Below are positions 53,522 to 63,021 of a stretch of 64,000 bases of DNA, in pieces. The notes beneath the pieces were generated by a model that did not search any database, was not told the DNA's origin, and was given only the letters and a program-made list of their open reading frames with translations. The position numbers and the translations under genes were made by a program. The stretch is from Sanguibacter gelidistatuariae. Its GTDB lineage: Bacteria; Actinomycetota; Actinomycetes; Actinomycetales; Cellulomonadaceae. The stretch covers positions 124,001-188,000 of the forward strand of contig NZ_FMYH01000007.1 in NCBI RefSeq assembly GCF_900096585.1, in the 5' to 3' direction. Within the stretch, counting starts at the first letter, position 1, and each line of letters starts with the position of its first letter.

Positions 53522-55939
53522 GTGGCAGGTACGTCCTTCAACGACAGCTGGTCCTACCGAGCCCCCCTGGGACCGTTCGCGGCGGCCAACGGCGAGGGCA
53601 GCAACCTCACGCCCGTGCGGCTGCCGCACGACGCCTTGCGCGACGCCGAGCGGAACCCTGCGGCGCCCTCGAAGGGCGGTGGAGCGTACTACCCGGCCGG
53701 TGCGTACTCGTACCTCAAGACCTTCGACGTCCCCGCGGGCTGGGCCGGCAAGATTGTTCGCCTGGAGGTGCAGGGCGCGTACCGCCACGCGATGGTGTTC
53801 CTCAACGACGAGTACGCGGGCAACCGCGCCGACGGCTACGCCCGCTTCTTCGTGGACCTCACGCCCTACCTGCGGTTCGGCGCCGAGAACACGGTGCGCA
53901 TCGAGGCGCGCTCAGGGGAGGACTCTCGCTGGTACTCCGGTGCGGGTCTCCACCGACCCGTCGTGCTGCACGTCGACGAGCCCGTGCACGTCGTCCCGGA
54001 CGGGGTGCGTGTCACGACCGTCCGCGTGGAGGACGACCAAGCCGTCATCGAGGTCGCCACCACCGTCGCCAACCGCGGGCTGACGACCGCCTCCCTCACC
54101 GTCACGACCGACGTCTCCGACGCCACCGGCGCACGCGTCGAAGGGGATGCCACACCGCTGACCCTCGCCCCTGGTCGGACCGGCGTCGTCCGGCACCGTC
54201 TCTATGTGGCGGACGCCGCCCTGTGGAGCGTCGACTCGCCGTCGCTCTACACGGCACGCACCAGCCTCGGGCACCCGGCCGAGGACGTGGTGACCACCTT
54301 CGGTGTCCGCACGGTGACCGTCGATCCCCGCAAGGGGCTGCGGATCAACGGGGAGGCCGTGCTGCTTCGTGGTGCGTGCATCCACAGCGACAACGGACCG
54401 CTCGGTGCCGCGTCGATCGCCCGCGCCGAGGAACGCCGCATCACACTCCTCAAGGAGGCAGGCTTCAACGCGATCCGCTCTGCCCACAACCCCGCCTCGC
54501 CGTCGATGCTCGATGCATGCGACCGGCTCGGCATGCTCGTCATGGACGAGGCCTTCGACATGTGGACCCGCGGCAAGACCCCGTACGACTACGCGCTCGA
54601 CTTCCCGCAGTGGTGGGCGGCCGACCTGGAGTCGATGGTCGCCAAGGACTACAACCACCCCAGCGTCATCCTCTACTCGATCGGCAACGAGATCGTCGAG
54701 GTCGGCACCCCGCACGGGGCCGCCCAGGCCCGGGACATGGCCGAGCACATCCGTGGGCTCGACCCCACGCGCCCGATCACCAACGGGATCAACGCAGCTC
54801 TGGCCGTCATGGACGAGCTCGCCGAGATCCTCGAGGCCGACCAGGGGCTCAACGAGATGATGAGCGACATGGGCGAGGGCATGAGCGCCATCGGTTCGTC
54901 CGAGGCGGTCACACGGCGCACGGCCGAGTCGAGCTCCGTGCTGGACGTCCTCGGTCTCAACTACGCCGACGGTCGCTACGCGCAGGACGCGGAGCTGTTC
55001 CCGCACCGCGTGCTCGTCGGCTCCGAGACGTTCCCGTCGCAGATCGGCAGCCTGTGGCCCAAGGTCCTCGCTCACCCGAACGTTATCGGCGACTTCACCT
55101 GGACGGGCTGGGACTACCTCGGCGAGGTCGGCATCGGTGCCACCGCGTACCTGGAAGACCCCGACGCCGTGGCCTCCCTAGAACGCGAGTACCCCTACCT
55201 CACGGCGTGGTGCGGGGACCTCGACATCACCGGCTGGCGCCGGCCGATGTCCTACTACCGCGAGATCGTCTTCGGACTGCGCACCCAGCCCGCGATCGCC
55301 GTCGTCCGCCCCGAGCGCCACGGCCACACGGTGACCATGCAGTCCCCCTGGGCGTGGAGCGACTCCGTGTCGTCCTGGACGTGGCCGGGCTACGAGGGCG
55401 CGCCCGTGACGGTCGAGGTCGCGGCCGACGCGGACGAGGTGGCTCTGTTCCTCGACGGGACCGAGGTGGCCCGGGGACCCGTCGGCGCCGCACGGCCGAT
55501 GCTCGTGACCTTCGAGACCGTGTACCGCCCCGGTGAGCTCACCGCGGTCGCCTACCGGGCAGGCGCCGAGACCGGTCGCGCCTCGCTCGTGTCGGCACAA
55601 GGCCCGACGGCGCTCGTCGTGAACGCCGACCGTGCCACCCTGTGGGCCGGCGACACCGACCTCGCCTACGTCGCGATCGAGCTGCGGGACGCTGCAGGCA
55701 TCCTCGTGACCGGTGCCGACGTGACCGTGGCCGTCGACGTCACCGGCGTCGGGACGCTCGCCGGGCTCGGGAGCGGCAACCCCACGACAACCGAACGGTT
55801 TGACGCTGTGACCCGCACGACGTTCGACGGACGGGCGCTCGCGGTCGTGCGCCCCACCGGCGAGGGACTGATCGAGGTGACGGTCACCGCGGAGGGCCTG
55901 GGGGCGGCGGTCGTCCTGCTGGAGGTCGTGCGGCCCTGA
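53522..55939 (+). CDS. GH2 family beta-galactosidase-like enzyme
   Basis: An 805-residue family 2 hydrolase. The N-terminal jelly roll (VPAGWAGKIVRLEVQGAYRH) and immunoglobulin-like domain precede the TIM barrel with RGACIHSDNGPLGAA, acid/base Glu390 (YSIGNEI) and nucleophile Glu502 (VGSETFPS). C-terminal beta domains of the DUF4982 type follow (PVTVEVAADADEVALFLDG). GTG at 53522 follows GGAGAC. It is likely a cytoplasmic beta-galactosidase or related exo-enzyme (beta-glucuronidase is an alternative) acting on imported side-chain oligosaccharides. Confidence 0.87.
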   Translation: MAGTSFNDSWSYRAPLGPFAAANGEGSNLTPVRLPHDALRDAERNPAAPSKGGGAYYPAGAYSYLKTFDVPAGWAGKIVRLEVQGAYRHAMVFLNDEYAGNRADGYARFFVDLTPYLRFGAENTVRIEARSGEDSRWYSGAGLHRPVVLHVDEPVHVVPDGVRVTTVRVEDDQAVIEVATTVANRGLTTASLTVTTDVSDATGARVEGDATPLTLAPGRTGVVRHRLYVADAALWSVDSPSLYTARTSLGHPAEDVVTTFGVRTVTVDPRKGLRINGEAVLLRGACIHSDNGPLGAASIARAEERRITLLKEAGFNAIRSAHNPASPSMLDACDRLGMLVMDEAFDMWTRGKTPYDYALDFPQWWAADLESMVAKDYNHPSVILYSIGNEIVEVGTPHGAAQARDMAEHIRGLDPTRPITNGINAALAVMDELAEILEADQGLNEMMSDMGEGMSAIGSSEAVTRRTAESSSVLDVLGLNYADGRYAQDAELFPHRVLVGSETFPSQIGSLWPKVLAHPNVIGDFTWTGWDYLGEVGIGATAYLEDPDAVASLEREYPYLTAWCGDLDITGWRRPMSYYREIVFGLRTQPAIAVVRPERHGHTVTMQSPWAWSDSVSSWTWPGYEGAPVTVEVAADADEVALFLDGTEVARGPVGAARPMLVTFETVYRPGELTAVAYRAGAETGRASLVSAQGPTALVVNADRATLWAGDTDLAYVAIELRDAAGILVTGADVTVAVDVTGVGTLAGLGSGNPTTTERFDAVTRTTFDGRALAVVRPTGEGLIEVTVTAEGLGAAVVLLEVVRP

Positions 55940-55986
55940 GCAGTGCGTCCGACAGACAACCAGAACTCATCCACGAAAGGCATGGA

Positions 55987-57507
55987 ATGTCACTCCACAT
56001 CGACCCCACCGCGACGATCGGTCGCGTCAATCCTGCCCTCCACGGGCAGTTCATCGAGTTCCTCGGCTCGTGCATCGACGACGGGATCTGGGTGGGTACC
56101 GACTCCACGGTCCCTCACACGGGAGGTGTGCGCCAGGGAGTCCTGGACGCGCTCGTCGAGCTCCAGCCACCCGTGCTGCGCTGGCCCGGCGGCTGCTACG
56201 CGGACACGTATCGCTGGCGGGACGGGATCGGTGACCCGGCCCAGCGGCCGACGACGTACAACGAGACGTTCGGGACGAGCGAGCTCGACGATCACGCGTT
56301 CGGCACCGACGAGTACCTGCGACTGTGCGAGACGATCGGCGCCGAGCCGTGGATCAACGTCAACATGATGAGCGGCAGCGTCGCCGAGATGCGCGACTGG
56401 ATGGAGTACTGCAACCGCGACTCCGGGACAGACCTCTCGACGCTCCGCGCCCAGAACGGGCACGCGGACCCCTATGGCGTGCGCCTGTGGGGCATCGGCA
56501 ACGAGGCCTGGGCCGGCGGCGGCATGATGACCCCGACGAGCTATCTCGACGAGTACCGGCGCTACGCCGCTGCGCTCCCGCGCTTCACCGCGAGCGTGCT
56601 CGATGCCCCGGCGGCGTACCCCATCGCCAGCGGACCGGACGGCAACAAGCCGCTCGAGCGGGTTGCGTGGACACGTGACTTCTTCCGGGCTCTCGCGTCC
56701 TTCCGTCAGCCGCCGATCTCCGGGTACGACCTGCACTTCTACAACTGGAACATCGACCACGAGAACGACTCCCCGACCCGCTTCGACGAGGAAGGCTGGG
56801 ACCGTGTCATCCAGTCGAGCCTCGAGCTCGAGAAGGTCATCCACGAACAGTGGCAGCTCATGCAGGAGGGGCTCGCGCTCGTTCCTGAGCCAGAGTCCAG
56901 CCTCGACACGAAGCTGGCCCACGTCGACCTCATCGTCGGGGAGTGGGGCAACTGGCACCGTGACGCGTTCTATGCCCGCCCAGCGCTCTACCAGCAGGTG
57001 ACCATGCGTGATGCGATCACGACCGCGCTCACCCTCGACATCCTCCAGCGCAACTGCGACAAGGTGTCGATGGCGTGCAACGCCCAGACGGTCAACGTGC
57101 TCAACTCGCTCATCCTCACGGAGGGGGAGTCGACGATCCTCACCCCCAACTTCGACGTGTTCATGATGTACAAGGCACACCGAGGCGCCATGGCGCTCAC
57201 CGTCGACCCCGTCGATGCGGTGAGCGGTGCGCACGCCTTCGCCTCGGTGACGCAGGACGGCATCCTCGTCAACCTCACGAACGTCCACATGACTGACGAC
57301 GTCGAGGTCGAGCTGACCTTCCCGTCACCCGTACGCCTCGAGTCCATCGAGACCCTCCGGTCCGACGAGCCGACACGGTTCAACTCGGTCGAGCATCCCG
57401 ACGCGGTCCGCCGGTCGACGACACGTCTGCAGACCGGCGACACGCTCTCCCACGTCGTGCGCCTGCCGGCTGGGTCCGTGAACGTCGTGCAGGTCCGGAC
57501 TGCGTGA
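55987..57507 (+). CDS. GH51 family alpha-L-arabinofuranosidase
   Basis: A 506-residue family 51 enzyme of usual length. PVLRWPGGCYADTYRWRDGIG lies near residue 58, acid/base Glu173 in GIGNEAWAGGG and nucleophile Glu319 in LIVGEWGNWH, and a C-terminal beta-sandwich closes the protein. It removes alpha-L-arabinofuranosyl groups from oligosaccharides of arabinoxylan, arabinan or arabinogalactan. There is no signal peptide. GAAAGG lies 7 bp before the ATG at 55987. It is the last gene of module 2 and directs interest to arabinose-decorated substrates. Confidence 0.92.
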   Translation: MSLHIDPTATIGRVNPALHGQFIEFLGSCIDDGIWVGTDSTVPHTGGVRQGVLDALVELQPPVLRWPGGCYADTYRWRDGIGDPAQRPTTYNETFGTSELDDHAFGTDEYLRLCETIGAEPWINVNMMSGSVAEMRDWMEYCNRDSGTDLSTLRAQNGHADPYGVRLWGIGNEAWAGGGMMTPTSYLDEYRRYAAALPRFTASVLDAPAAYPIASGPDGNKPLERVAWTRDFFRALASFRQPPISGYDLHFYNWNIDHENDSPTRFDEEGWDRVIQSSLELEKVIHEQWQLMQEGLALVPEPESSLDTKLAHVDLIVGEWGNWHRDAFYARPALYQQVTMRDAITTALTLDILQRNCDKVSMACNAQTVNVLNSLILTEGESTILTPNFDVFMMYKAHRGAMALTVDPVDAVSGAHAFASVTQDGILVNLTNVHMTDDVEVELTFPSPVRLESIETLRSDEPTRFNSVEHPDAVRRSTTRLQTGDTLSHVVRLPAGSVNVVQVRTA

Positions 57508-57592
57508 CTTCCCGGCATCTGCGGGGCACCGCTTCCGGGGTGGGCGAGAATGGGTCGTCAGATGATGGCTGGAGAAGCGGGAAGGGTCACTG

Positions 57593-58711
57593 ATGTCTCA
57601 ACGACGACCGGGACAACCGGGACCTCGTCGCACCGATCGTTTCCACCGACAGGTCCCTGCGGAGCAGCCGCCCCACGTCGTCGAGACACCGCACCTGACC
57701 CGGTATGTCACCGACGGGCGTCCCGCGCGCGAGCCGGAGGGGACGTCGGTGGCCGAGGCGCTGCGCTTTTGCCAGGGCGACGCGAACCGGATGGCCATGT
57801 TCTTCTACCCGGCGCCCACACGCTCGGGAATCGCGGAGCTCGCCGATGCCTGGGATCTGCACCCTCTTCTTCTCGAAGACCTGCTGAATGCCGGTCAGCG
57901 TCCCAAGCTCGAGCGCTACGGAGACGTCCTTTTCCTGGTAGCGCGCTCGGCGCGATACATCGACGAGGCGGAGGAGGTCGAGTTCGCAGAGTTCCATGTC
58001 CTCGTCCGCCCGGGCGCCGTGGCTGTCCTGTGCCAGGACAAGCGGTGGATCGACGGAACCGACGGGAGCGACTTCGACGATGAACAGAAGGCTTCGGTCG
58101 ATCGACGAGAACGCACGTTGCTCGCGGACGAGAGCCTCTTGAAGCTCGGGCCGGAGGCGGTGGTCTACCGGCTCCTCGACGCGATCGTCGACGGTTATGG
58201 TCCGGTCCTGCAGGGGCTGGCTATCGACAAGGAACAGATCGAGAGGCAGGTCTTCAGCGGAGACGCGGCTGCTGCGGAGCGGATCTACCGACTCAGCCAG
58301 GAAGTCATCGATATGCAGCATGCTGTCTCGTCGTTGACCGACGTCCTCGACGCGCTGCGGGCGGGATTCGACAAGTACGAGATTCCAGGCGAGCTCCGGA
58401 CGTACCTGGACGACGTCTCCGACCATCTCACCCGAGCCGCTTCTCGGACGTCCGAGCTCCGCGACGCGCTCTCCCAGATATTGAACGTGAACTCCACGTT
58501 GGTGGCTCAGCGCCAGAACGAAGACATGAAGAAGATCTCCGGGTGGGCAGCGATCCTCTTCGCCCCTACGCTGATAGCCGCCATCTACGGGATGAACTTC
58601 GACGTGATGCCCGAGCTGCACTGGGCGTTCGGCTATCCGATGGCGATCGCCCTGATGGTCGCTTTCGCCGCACTGCTCTACGTGATCTTCAAACGGAGCC
58701 GGTGGATGTAG
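57593..58711 (+). CDS. corA: CorA-family magnesium/cobalt transporter
   Basis: A 372-residue divalent-cation channel. A large cytoplasmic N-terminal domain with long helices is followed by two C-terminal membrane helices. The signature GMN is at residues 333-335 (YGMNFDVMPEL), after helix ISGWAAILFAPTLIAAIYGM, and the protein ends in the basic FKRSRWM. The ATG at 57593 follows GAAGGG. It is an independent gene, convergent with the isomerase gene 35 bp away, and has no evident tie to the sugar modules. Confidence 0.92.
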   Translation: MSQRRPGQPGPRRTDRFHRQVPAEQPPHVVETPHLTRYVTDGRPAREPEGTSVAEALRFCQGDANRMAMFFYPAPTRSGIAELADAWDLHPLLLEDLLNAGQRPKLERYGDVLFLVARSARYIDEAEEVEFAEFHVLVRPGAVAVLCQDKRWIDGTDGSDFDDEQKASVDRRERTLLADESLLKLGPEAVVYRLLDAIVDGYGPVLQGLAIDKEQIERQVFSGDAAAAERIYRLSQEVIDMQHAVSSLTDVLDALRAGFDKYEIPGELRTYLDDVSDHLTRAASRTSELRDALSQILNVNSTLVAQRQNEDMKKISGWAAILFAPTLIAAIYGMNFDVMPELHWAFGYPMAIALMVAFAALLYVIFKRSRWM

Positions 58712-58746
58712 GAACGGCACCTCCGCGCCTCGACCACGGTGGCTTC

Positions 58747-59658
58747 CTACAGGTGTGGCAGGACCAGGGCGGTATAGCGCTCGGCGACCGTCCGGATGAC
58801 CGTGTCCCCTGCGGTGTCCCAGATCTGCTGGTTGAAGATCTCCACCTCGATGTCGCCGGTGTACCCGGCGGTGGTGACCCAGCGTGTGATGGTCGGGAAG
58901 TCGATGTAGCCGTCGCCCATGTACCCGCGGGAGAGCAACGGGTCCGCGGCGAGCGGCAGGATCCAGTCGCACACCTGGTAGGACGCCAGGCGTCCCTCCG
59001 CTCCAGCCCGCTTGATGAGCGACTCCAGAGCGGGGTCCCACCACACGTGATACGTGTCCACCACGACGCCGACGACGTCCCCCGGGTGCGGGGCTGCCAG
59101 GTCGAGGGCTTGTCCGAGCGTGGAGATCACGGCGCGGTCTGCGGCGAAGATCGGGTGCAGCGCCTCAAGAACGATGCGTACGCCGTGCTCGGCGGCGAAC
59201 GGGACGAGGTCGGCGATGCGGTCGGCGACCCGCGCGCGGGTGGCCACCAGGTCCTTGGCCGCGTCACGCTCGGCGGTCGCGTCGGCCGAGTACCTGCGGG
59301 CCGGCAGCCCCGGCCCCGGGTTCGCGTCCAGCCCCCCGACGACAAACACCAGCTCGGAAGTCCCCACGGTCGCGGCCTCGACGATCGCGGCCTTGTTGTC
59401 GGCCAAGGCCGAGGCGATCCCGGCCGGGTCGGAGGCGGTGAGGAATCCGCCGCGGCACAGCGAGGAGACGCGCAGCCCGGCGTCGGCCACGATCTTGGCC
59501 GCCTTGTCCGCACCGACCTCCTGGACCCGGTCGCGCCACAGCCCGACGGCACCGTACCCGGCGCGGGCCGCGCCGTCGACGGCCTCGGCGAGGGTGAGGA
59601 GCTTGGTCGTCGCGGTGTTCAGGGACAGGCGGGACAGGTCGGGTGCGCCGGAGGTCAT
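58747..59658 (-). CDS. sugar phosphate isomerase/epimerase family TIM-barrel protein
   Basis: A 303-residue AP endonuclease-2/xylose-isomerase-like TIM barrel. Metal-ligand segments are visible: VLEALHPIF, VVDTYHVWWDP and DIEVEIFNQQIW. The ATG at 59658 is preferred; the frame continues to 59709. It is divergent from an SDR and FAD oxidoreductase pair, and two LacI-type operators lie between, so the three probably serve one pathway. Such proteins isomerise sugars or inositols, and some cleave 3-keto-glycosides. The substrate is unknown. Confidence 0.8.
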   Translation of the reverse strand: MTSGAPDLSRLSLNTATTKLLTLAEAVDGAARAGYGAVGLWRDRVQEVGADKAAKIVADAGLRVSSLCRGGFLTASDPAGIASALADNKAAIVEAATVGTSELVFVVGGLDANPGPGLPARRYSADATAERDAAKDLVATRARVADRIADLVPFAAEHGVRIVLEALHPIFAADRAVISTLGQALDLAAPHPGDVVGVVVDTYHVWWDPALESLIKRAGAEGRLASYQVCDWILPLAADPLLSRGYMGDGYIDFPTITRWVTTAGYTGDIEVEIFNQQIWDTAGDTVIRTVAERYTALVLPHL

Positions 59659-59744
59659 CGTCGAGTCCGTTCGGTGGTCGGGGTCCTGGCGTCTCGCCAG
59701 GGGCGGCACCGCCGCGAGGGCCGACGACGCACATCAGCGCCCGA

Positions 59745-59758
59745 GGAAGGCGCTTTCC
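59745..59758. promoter_or_regulatory. LacI-type operator 1 in the isomerase/SDR divergent region
   Basis: GGAAGGCGCTTTCC is a 14-bp palindrome with one mismatched pair and the central GCGC of many LacI-family operators. It lies 87 bp before the isomerase start. No LacI gene is adjacent, so the regulator is encoded elsewhere. Confidence 0.65.
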
Positions 59759-59820
59759 GTTGAGCATAGGACCGCCGTGACGGGCACGTCAACAAGTTGC
59801 GACCCGTTCGCTCCTCGGGA

Positions 59821-59836
59821 GGGAAAGCGCTTGCCC
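59821..59836. promoter_or_regulatory. LacI-type operator 2 in the isomerase/SDR divergent region
   Basis: GGGAAAGCGCTTGCCC is a 16-bp palindrome with one mismatched pair, with the same core as operator 1, 76 bp away from it. The pair could bind one tetrameric repressor that loops the DNA and controls both directions. Confidence 0.68.
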
Positions 59837-59933
59837 AACGCTTCGGATTCTGGGACGATGGCGGGCAGCACACGGCGCGCTCGCGCCGTCGGACAGGCCC
59901 GCATCGCCGGGCGCACCCAGAAGGATGGCAACG

Positions 59934-60731
59934 ATGCCCAAGGTCGCACTCGTCACCGGTGGAAACCGCGGAATCGGGCTGGGTATCACGCGCCGGCTGC
60001 TCGCCGACGGCTACGCTGTCGCGATCCTGGCCACCCGCCCCGAGCCCACGGAGCTCCTCGACGAGCTCCGCGCAGGCGGGCCGGACGGCGGCCCGGCCGA
60101 GGTCCTCTACGTCCAGGGCTCGGTCGCCGAGCTGGCCGACCACGACCGCTTCGTCGCCGCAGCCCTGGAGGCCTGGGGGCGCATCGACCTGCTCGTCAAC
60201 AACGCCGGCGTCGCGCCGTCGGTCCGCGCGGACCTCCTCGAGGCCGGCGCAGAGAGCTTCGACCGCGTCCTGGGCATCAACCTGCGCGGCCCGTACTTCC
60301 TCACCCAACGCGTCGCCAACGCGATGATCGATCTGCGCGGGGAGCGCAGCGACGCGACCGGCGACGAGAGCCCCGTCGGCACCATCATCAACGTCTCCTC
60401 GATCTCGGCGACGGCCGTCTCGACCAACCGCGGCGAGTACTGCGTGTCCAAGGCCGGGGTGTCCATGGGTACCCAGCTCTTCGCCGTGCGCCTGGCCCCC
60501 GAGGGGATCGTCGTCTACGAGGTGCGCCCCGGCGTCATCGCGACCGACATGACCGCCGCCGTCACCGAGAAGTACGACACGATGTTCGCCGACGGGCTCG
60601 CCCCCAACCCCCGCTGGGGCCGCCCCTCCGACGTCGCCGGCGCCGTCGCGATCCTCGCCTCGGGGCAGACGCCGTACTCGACCGGCGAGGTCTTCCACGT
60701 CGACGGCGGCATGCACATCCCGCGCCTGTAG
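59934..60731 (+). CDS. short-chain dehydrogenase/reductase
   Basis: A 265-residue classical SDR. The cofactor motif VALVTGGNRGIGLGITRRLL starts at residue 4, NNAGVAPS lies near 88, the catalytic Ser is in NVSSISATA, and the Tyr/Lys pair is in EYCVSKAGVSM. It ends with GEVFHVDGGMHIPRL. It is often labelled 3-ketoacyl-ACP reductase, but the gene context favours a sugar or polyol substrate. The ATG at 59934 has AAGG upstream; another at 59925 is possible. The FAD oxidoreductase gene follows after 44 bp. Confidence 0.85.
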   Translation: MPKVALVTGGNRGIGLGITRRLLADGYAVAILATRPEPTELLDELRAGGPDGGPAEVLYVQGSVAELADHDRFVAAALEAWGRIDLLVNNAGVAPSVRADLLEAGAESFDRVLGINLRGPYFLTQRVANAMIDLRGERSDATGDESPVGTIINVSSISATAVSTNRGEYCVSKAGVSMGTQLFAVRLAPEGIVVYEVRPGVIATDMTAAVTEKYDTMFADGLAPNPRWGRPSDVAGAVAILASGQTPYSTGEVFHVDGGMHIPRL

Positions 60732-60775
60732 CCCAGCGCACTCGTCCCACCACCCTCGCCTCAGGAGAACCTCCC

Positions 60776-62995
60776 ATGTCCGACCAGACCCACTCGCCCC
60801 AGCCCGCGGGAGACCACTCGGTCAACGCGAGCTACGACCTTGAGACTGTGCGGATCGCCGGCTTCGACGTGCCCGTGGTGTCGGCGAACACGGTCATCGT
60901 GGGGACCGGCTCGGCCGGCTTCTGCGCCGCGGACCGGCTGTGGGAGTTCGGCCAGGAGGACATCGTCATGGTGGCCGACAAGGTCAACGCGGGGTCCTCG
61001 CGCAATGCTGGCTCGGACAAGCAGACGTACTACAAGATGACGCTGTCAGGCGGGGACGGTGACTCCGTCCGGGAGATGGCCCAGACCCTCTTCTCCGGCG
61101 GGGCGATGGACGGCGACAACGCGCTGTGCGAGGCGGCGCTGTCCGCCCGGGGCTTCCTGCGCCTGTGCGAGCTCGGCGTGCCCTTCCCGCAGAACCGCTT
61201 CGGGGAGTTCGTCGGCTACAAGACCGACCACGACCCGCGCCGCCGGGCGACCTCGGTGGGGCCGTACACCTCGCGCTCGATGGTCGAGCAGCTCGAGAAG
61301 AAGGTGCACCGCAACGGCACCCGGATCTATGACCGGTGCCGCGTCGTCGACGTCCTCACCCGCGACATCCCGGCCGGCGCCGGCCGGACCGCCGCCGACC
61401 TCGCCGACCTCGCCGGCGCCGCTGCGCCCGCCGAACCCCAGCGCGAGGTGGTGGGGCTGCTCTGCCTGCGCACCGACGTCGTGCACGACGGCGCGCAGAG
61501 CCCCTACGTGCTCTTCCGCGCGACCAACCTCGTCTACGCGACCGGCGGACCGGCCGGGATGTACGCGACGTCGGTGTTCCCCAACGGGCAGTGGGGCGCC
61601 TCGGGGGCCGCCTACCGCGCCGGGGTGCACGGCAAGAACCTCACCGAGTGGCAGTTCGGGCTCGCCTCGACCAAACCGCGGTGGAACGTGTCGGGCACGT
61701 ACATGCAGGTCATGCCGCGTTTCGTGTCGACCGACGCCGATGGCGGTGATGAGCGGGAGTTCCTTACCGAGACGATCCCCGACTATGGCCGCCAGCTGTC
61801 GATGGTCTTCCTCAAGGGCTATCAGTGGCCCTTCGACATCCGCAAGGCCCTCGACGGCTCCTCGCTCATCGACCTGCTCGTCTACCAGGAGACGGTGCTG
61901 CGCGGGCGCAAGGTCTACCTCGACTTCACCCGCAACCCGATGCAGCACAAGCTCGATCCGACGAAGATCTCGCCCGAGGCGCGCGCGTACCTGGCCAAGG
62001 GTGGCGCGCTCTTCGGCACGCCCATCGAGCGGCTCAAGCACATGAATCTGCCCTCCTACGAGCTCTATCTCGGCAAGAATCCCTACGTCGACCTCGCCAC
62101 GGACTGGCTCGAGGTGGACGTGTGCGCCCAGCACAACAACGGCGGGCTCGTCGTGGATGCCTGGTGGGAGTCCAACCTCGCCGGTTTCTTCCCGGTGGGC
62201 GAGGCCGGCGGCGCGCACGGCATCTACCGCCCCGGCGGCGCGGCGCTCAACTCTGGGCAGGTCGGGGCGACCCGCGCCGCCCAGCTCATCGCGGCGCGGC
62301 GCACCCGGGCGCCGCTCGACCTGGCGCCCTTCGCCGAGATCGCCGGGCCGCTCGTGGAGTCCGCCGTCGCCCTCGTCGCCGGCGCCGCCGCACGGGTGGT
62401 CGCCGGTGCGCCCGACAACACCGGGGACCTGCTGCGCGCAGCCAGCTCGCTCATGAGCGAGAAGGCCGGCCCGGTGCGCTCGGCCGAGTCGATCACGCAG
62501 GCGCTCGCCCAGGTCACGCGGTGGCTGGCGACGTACGACTCGCTCGTGGCCGCCGATCCCACGAGCCGCCGCTCGGTCGATCGGACCTTCCTCGTCCGCG
62601 ACATCATGACCACGCAGTACGTGTACCTCTCCGCGATGGCCGACTACGTCGCGCACGGGGGCCGCAGTCGGGGGTCCGTGCTGTACACCGATGCCGCGGG
62701 GAGCCTGCCGCAGGTGGGCTTCGGTGACGCGCCGGCGGCCGAGCTCGACCTGCCGGAGATCTTCCGTTTCGCCCTGGACAGCGGCGCGCTGGACGACGTC
62801 GTGCAGGAGGCCGCGTGGGCGGGTGGCGGCGAGGCGGTGCGCGGCGGGGAGGCGCGCGGCGGCGTCGGGCCCGGCGATGGCGACGCCGCAGGCGAGTGCA
62901 GCTTCACCTGGCGCCCGGTACGCCCGATCCCCGAAGACGACGACTTCTTCGAGAACGTCTGGCGCACCTACCGAGAGAACCAGAACATCTTCTGA
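60776..62995 (+). CDS. FAD-dependent oxidoreductase of the fumarate reductase/succinate dehydrogenase flavoprotein type
   Basis: A 739-residue flavoprotein. The dinucleotide motif VIVGTGSAGFCAADRL lies at about residue 40-55 and RNAGSDKQTYYK near 78. LVYATGGPAGMYATSV sits in the middle, and the C-terminal FAD contact FPVGEAGGAHGIYRPGGAAL near 465 resembles FrdA/SdhA-like proteins. It lacks a signal peptide. A Gly/Glu-rich insertion of about 25 residues precedes the last 40 residues. AGGAGA stands before the ATG at 60776; the very long upstream frame is a GC artefact. Coupled to the SDR; the substrate is unknown. Confidence 0.82.
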   Translation: MSDQTHSPQPAGDHSVNASYDLETVRIAGFDVPVVSANTVIVGTGSAGFCAADRLWEFGQEDIVMVADKVNAGSSRNAGSDKQTYYKMTLSGGDGDSVREMAQTLFSGGAMDGDNALCEAALSARGFLRLCELGVPFPQNRFGEFVGYKTDHDPRRRATSVGPYTSRSMVEQLEKKVHRNGTRIYDRCRVVDVLTRDIPAGAGRTAADLADLAGAAAPAEPQREVVGLLCLRTDVVHDGAQSPYVLFRATNLVYATGGPAGMYATSVFPNGQWGASGAAYRAGVHGKNLTEWQFGLASTKPRWNVSGTYMQVMPRFVSTDADGGDEREFLTETIPDYGRQLSMVFLKGYQWPFDIRKALDGSSLIDLLVYQETVLRGRKVYLDFTRNPMQHKLDPTKISPEARAYLAKGGALFGTPIERLKHMNLPSYELYLGKNPYVDLATDWLEVDVCAQHNNGGLVVDAWWESNLAGFFPVGEAGGAHGIYRPGGAALNSGQVGATRAAQLIAARRTRAPLDLAPFAEIAGPLVESAVALVAGAAARVVAGAPDNTGDLLRAASSLMSEKAGPVRSAESITQALAQVTRWLATYDSLVAADPTSRRSVDRTFLVRDIMTTQYVYLSAMADYVAHGGRSRGSVLYTDAAGSLPQVGFGDAPAAELDLPEIFRFALDSGALDDVVQEAAWAGGGEAVRGGEARGGVGPGDGDAAGECSFTWRPVRPIPEDDDFFENVWRTYRENQNIF

Positions 62996-63021
62996 CCCGC
63001 CTGGCAGGCTTGCCGGCAACA

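Noticed and set aside
59054-60775. Upstream part of the long open frame that ends with the FAD oxidoreductase
   Set aside because: It overlaps the isomerase and SDR genes and reads as low-complexity. The flavoprotein begins at 60776 with a good ribosome-binding site.
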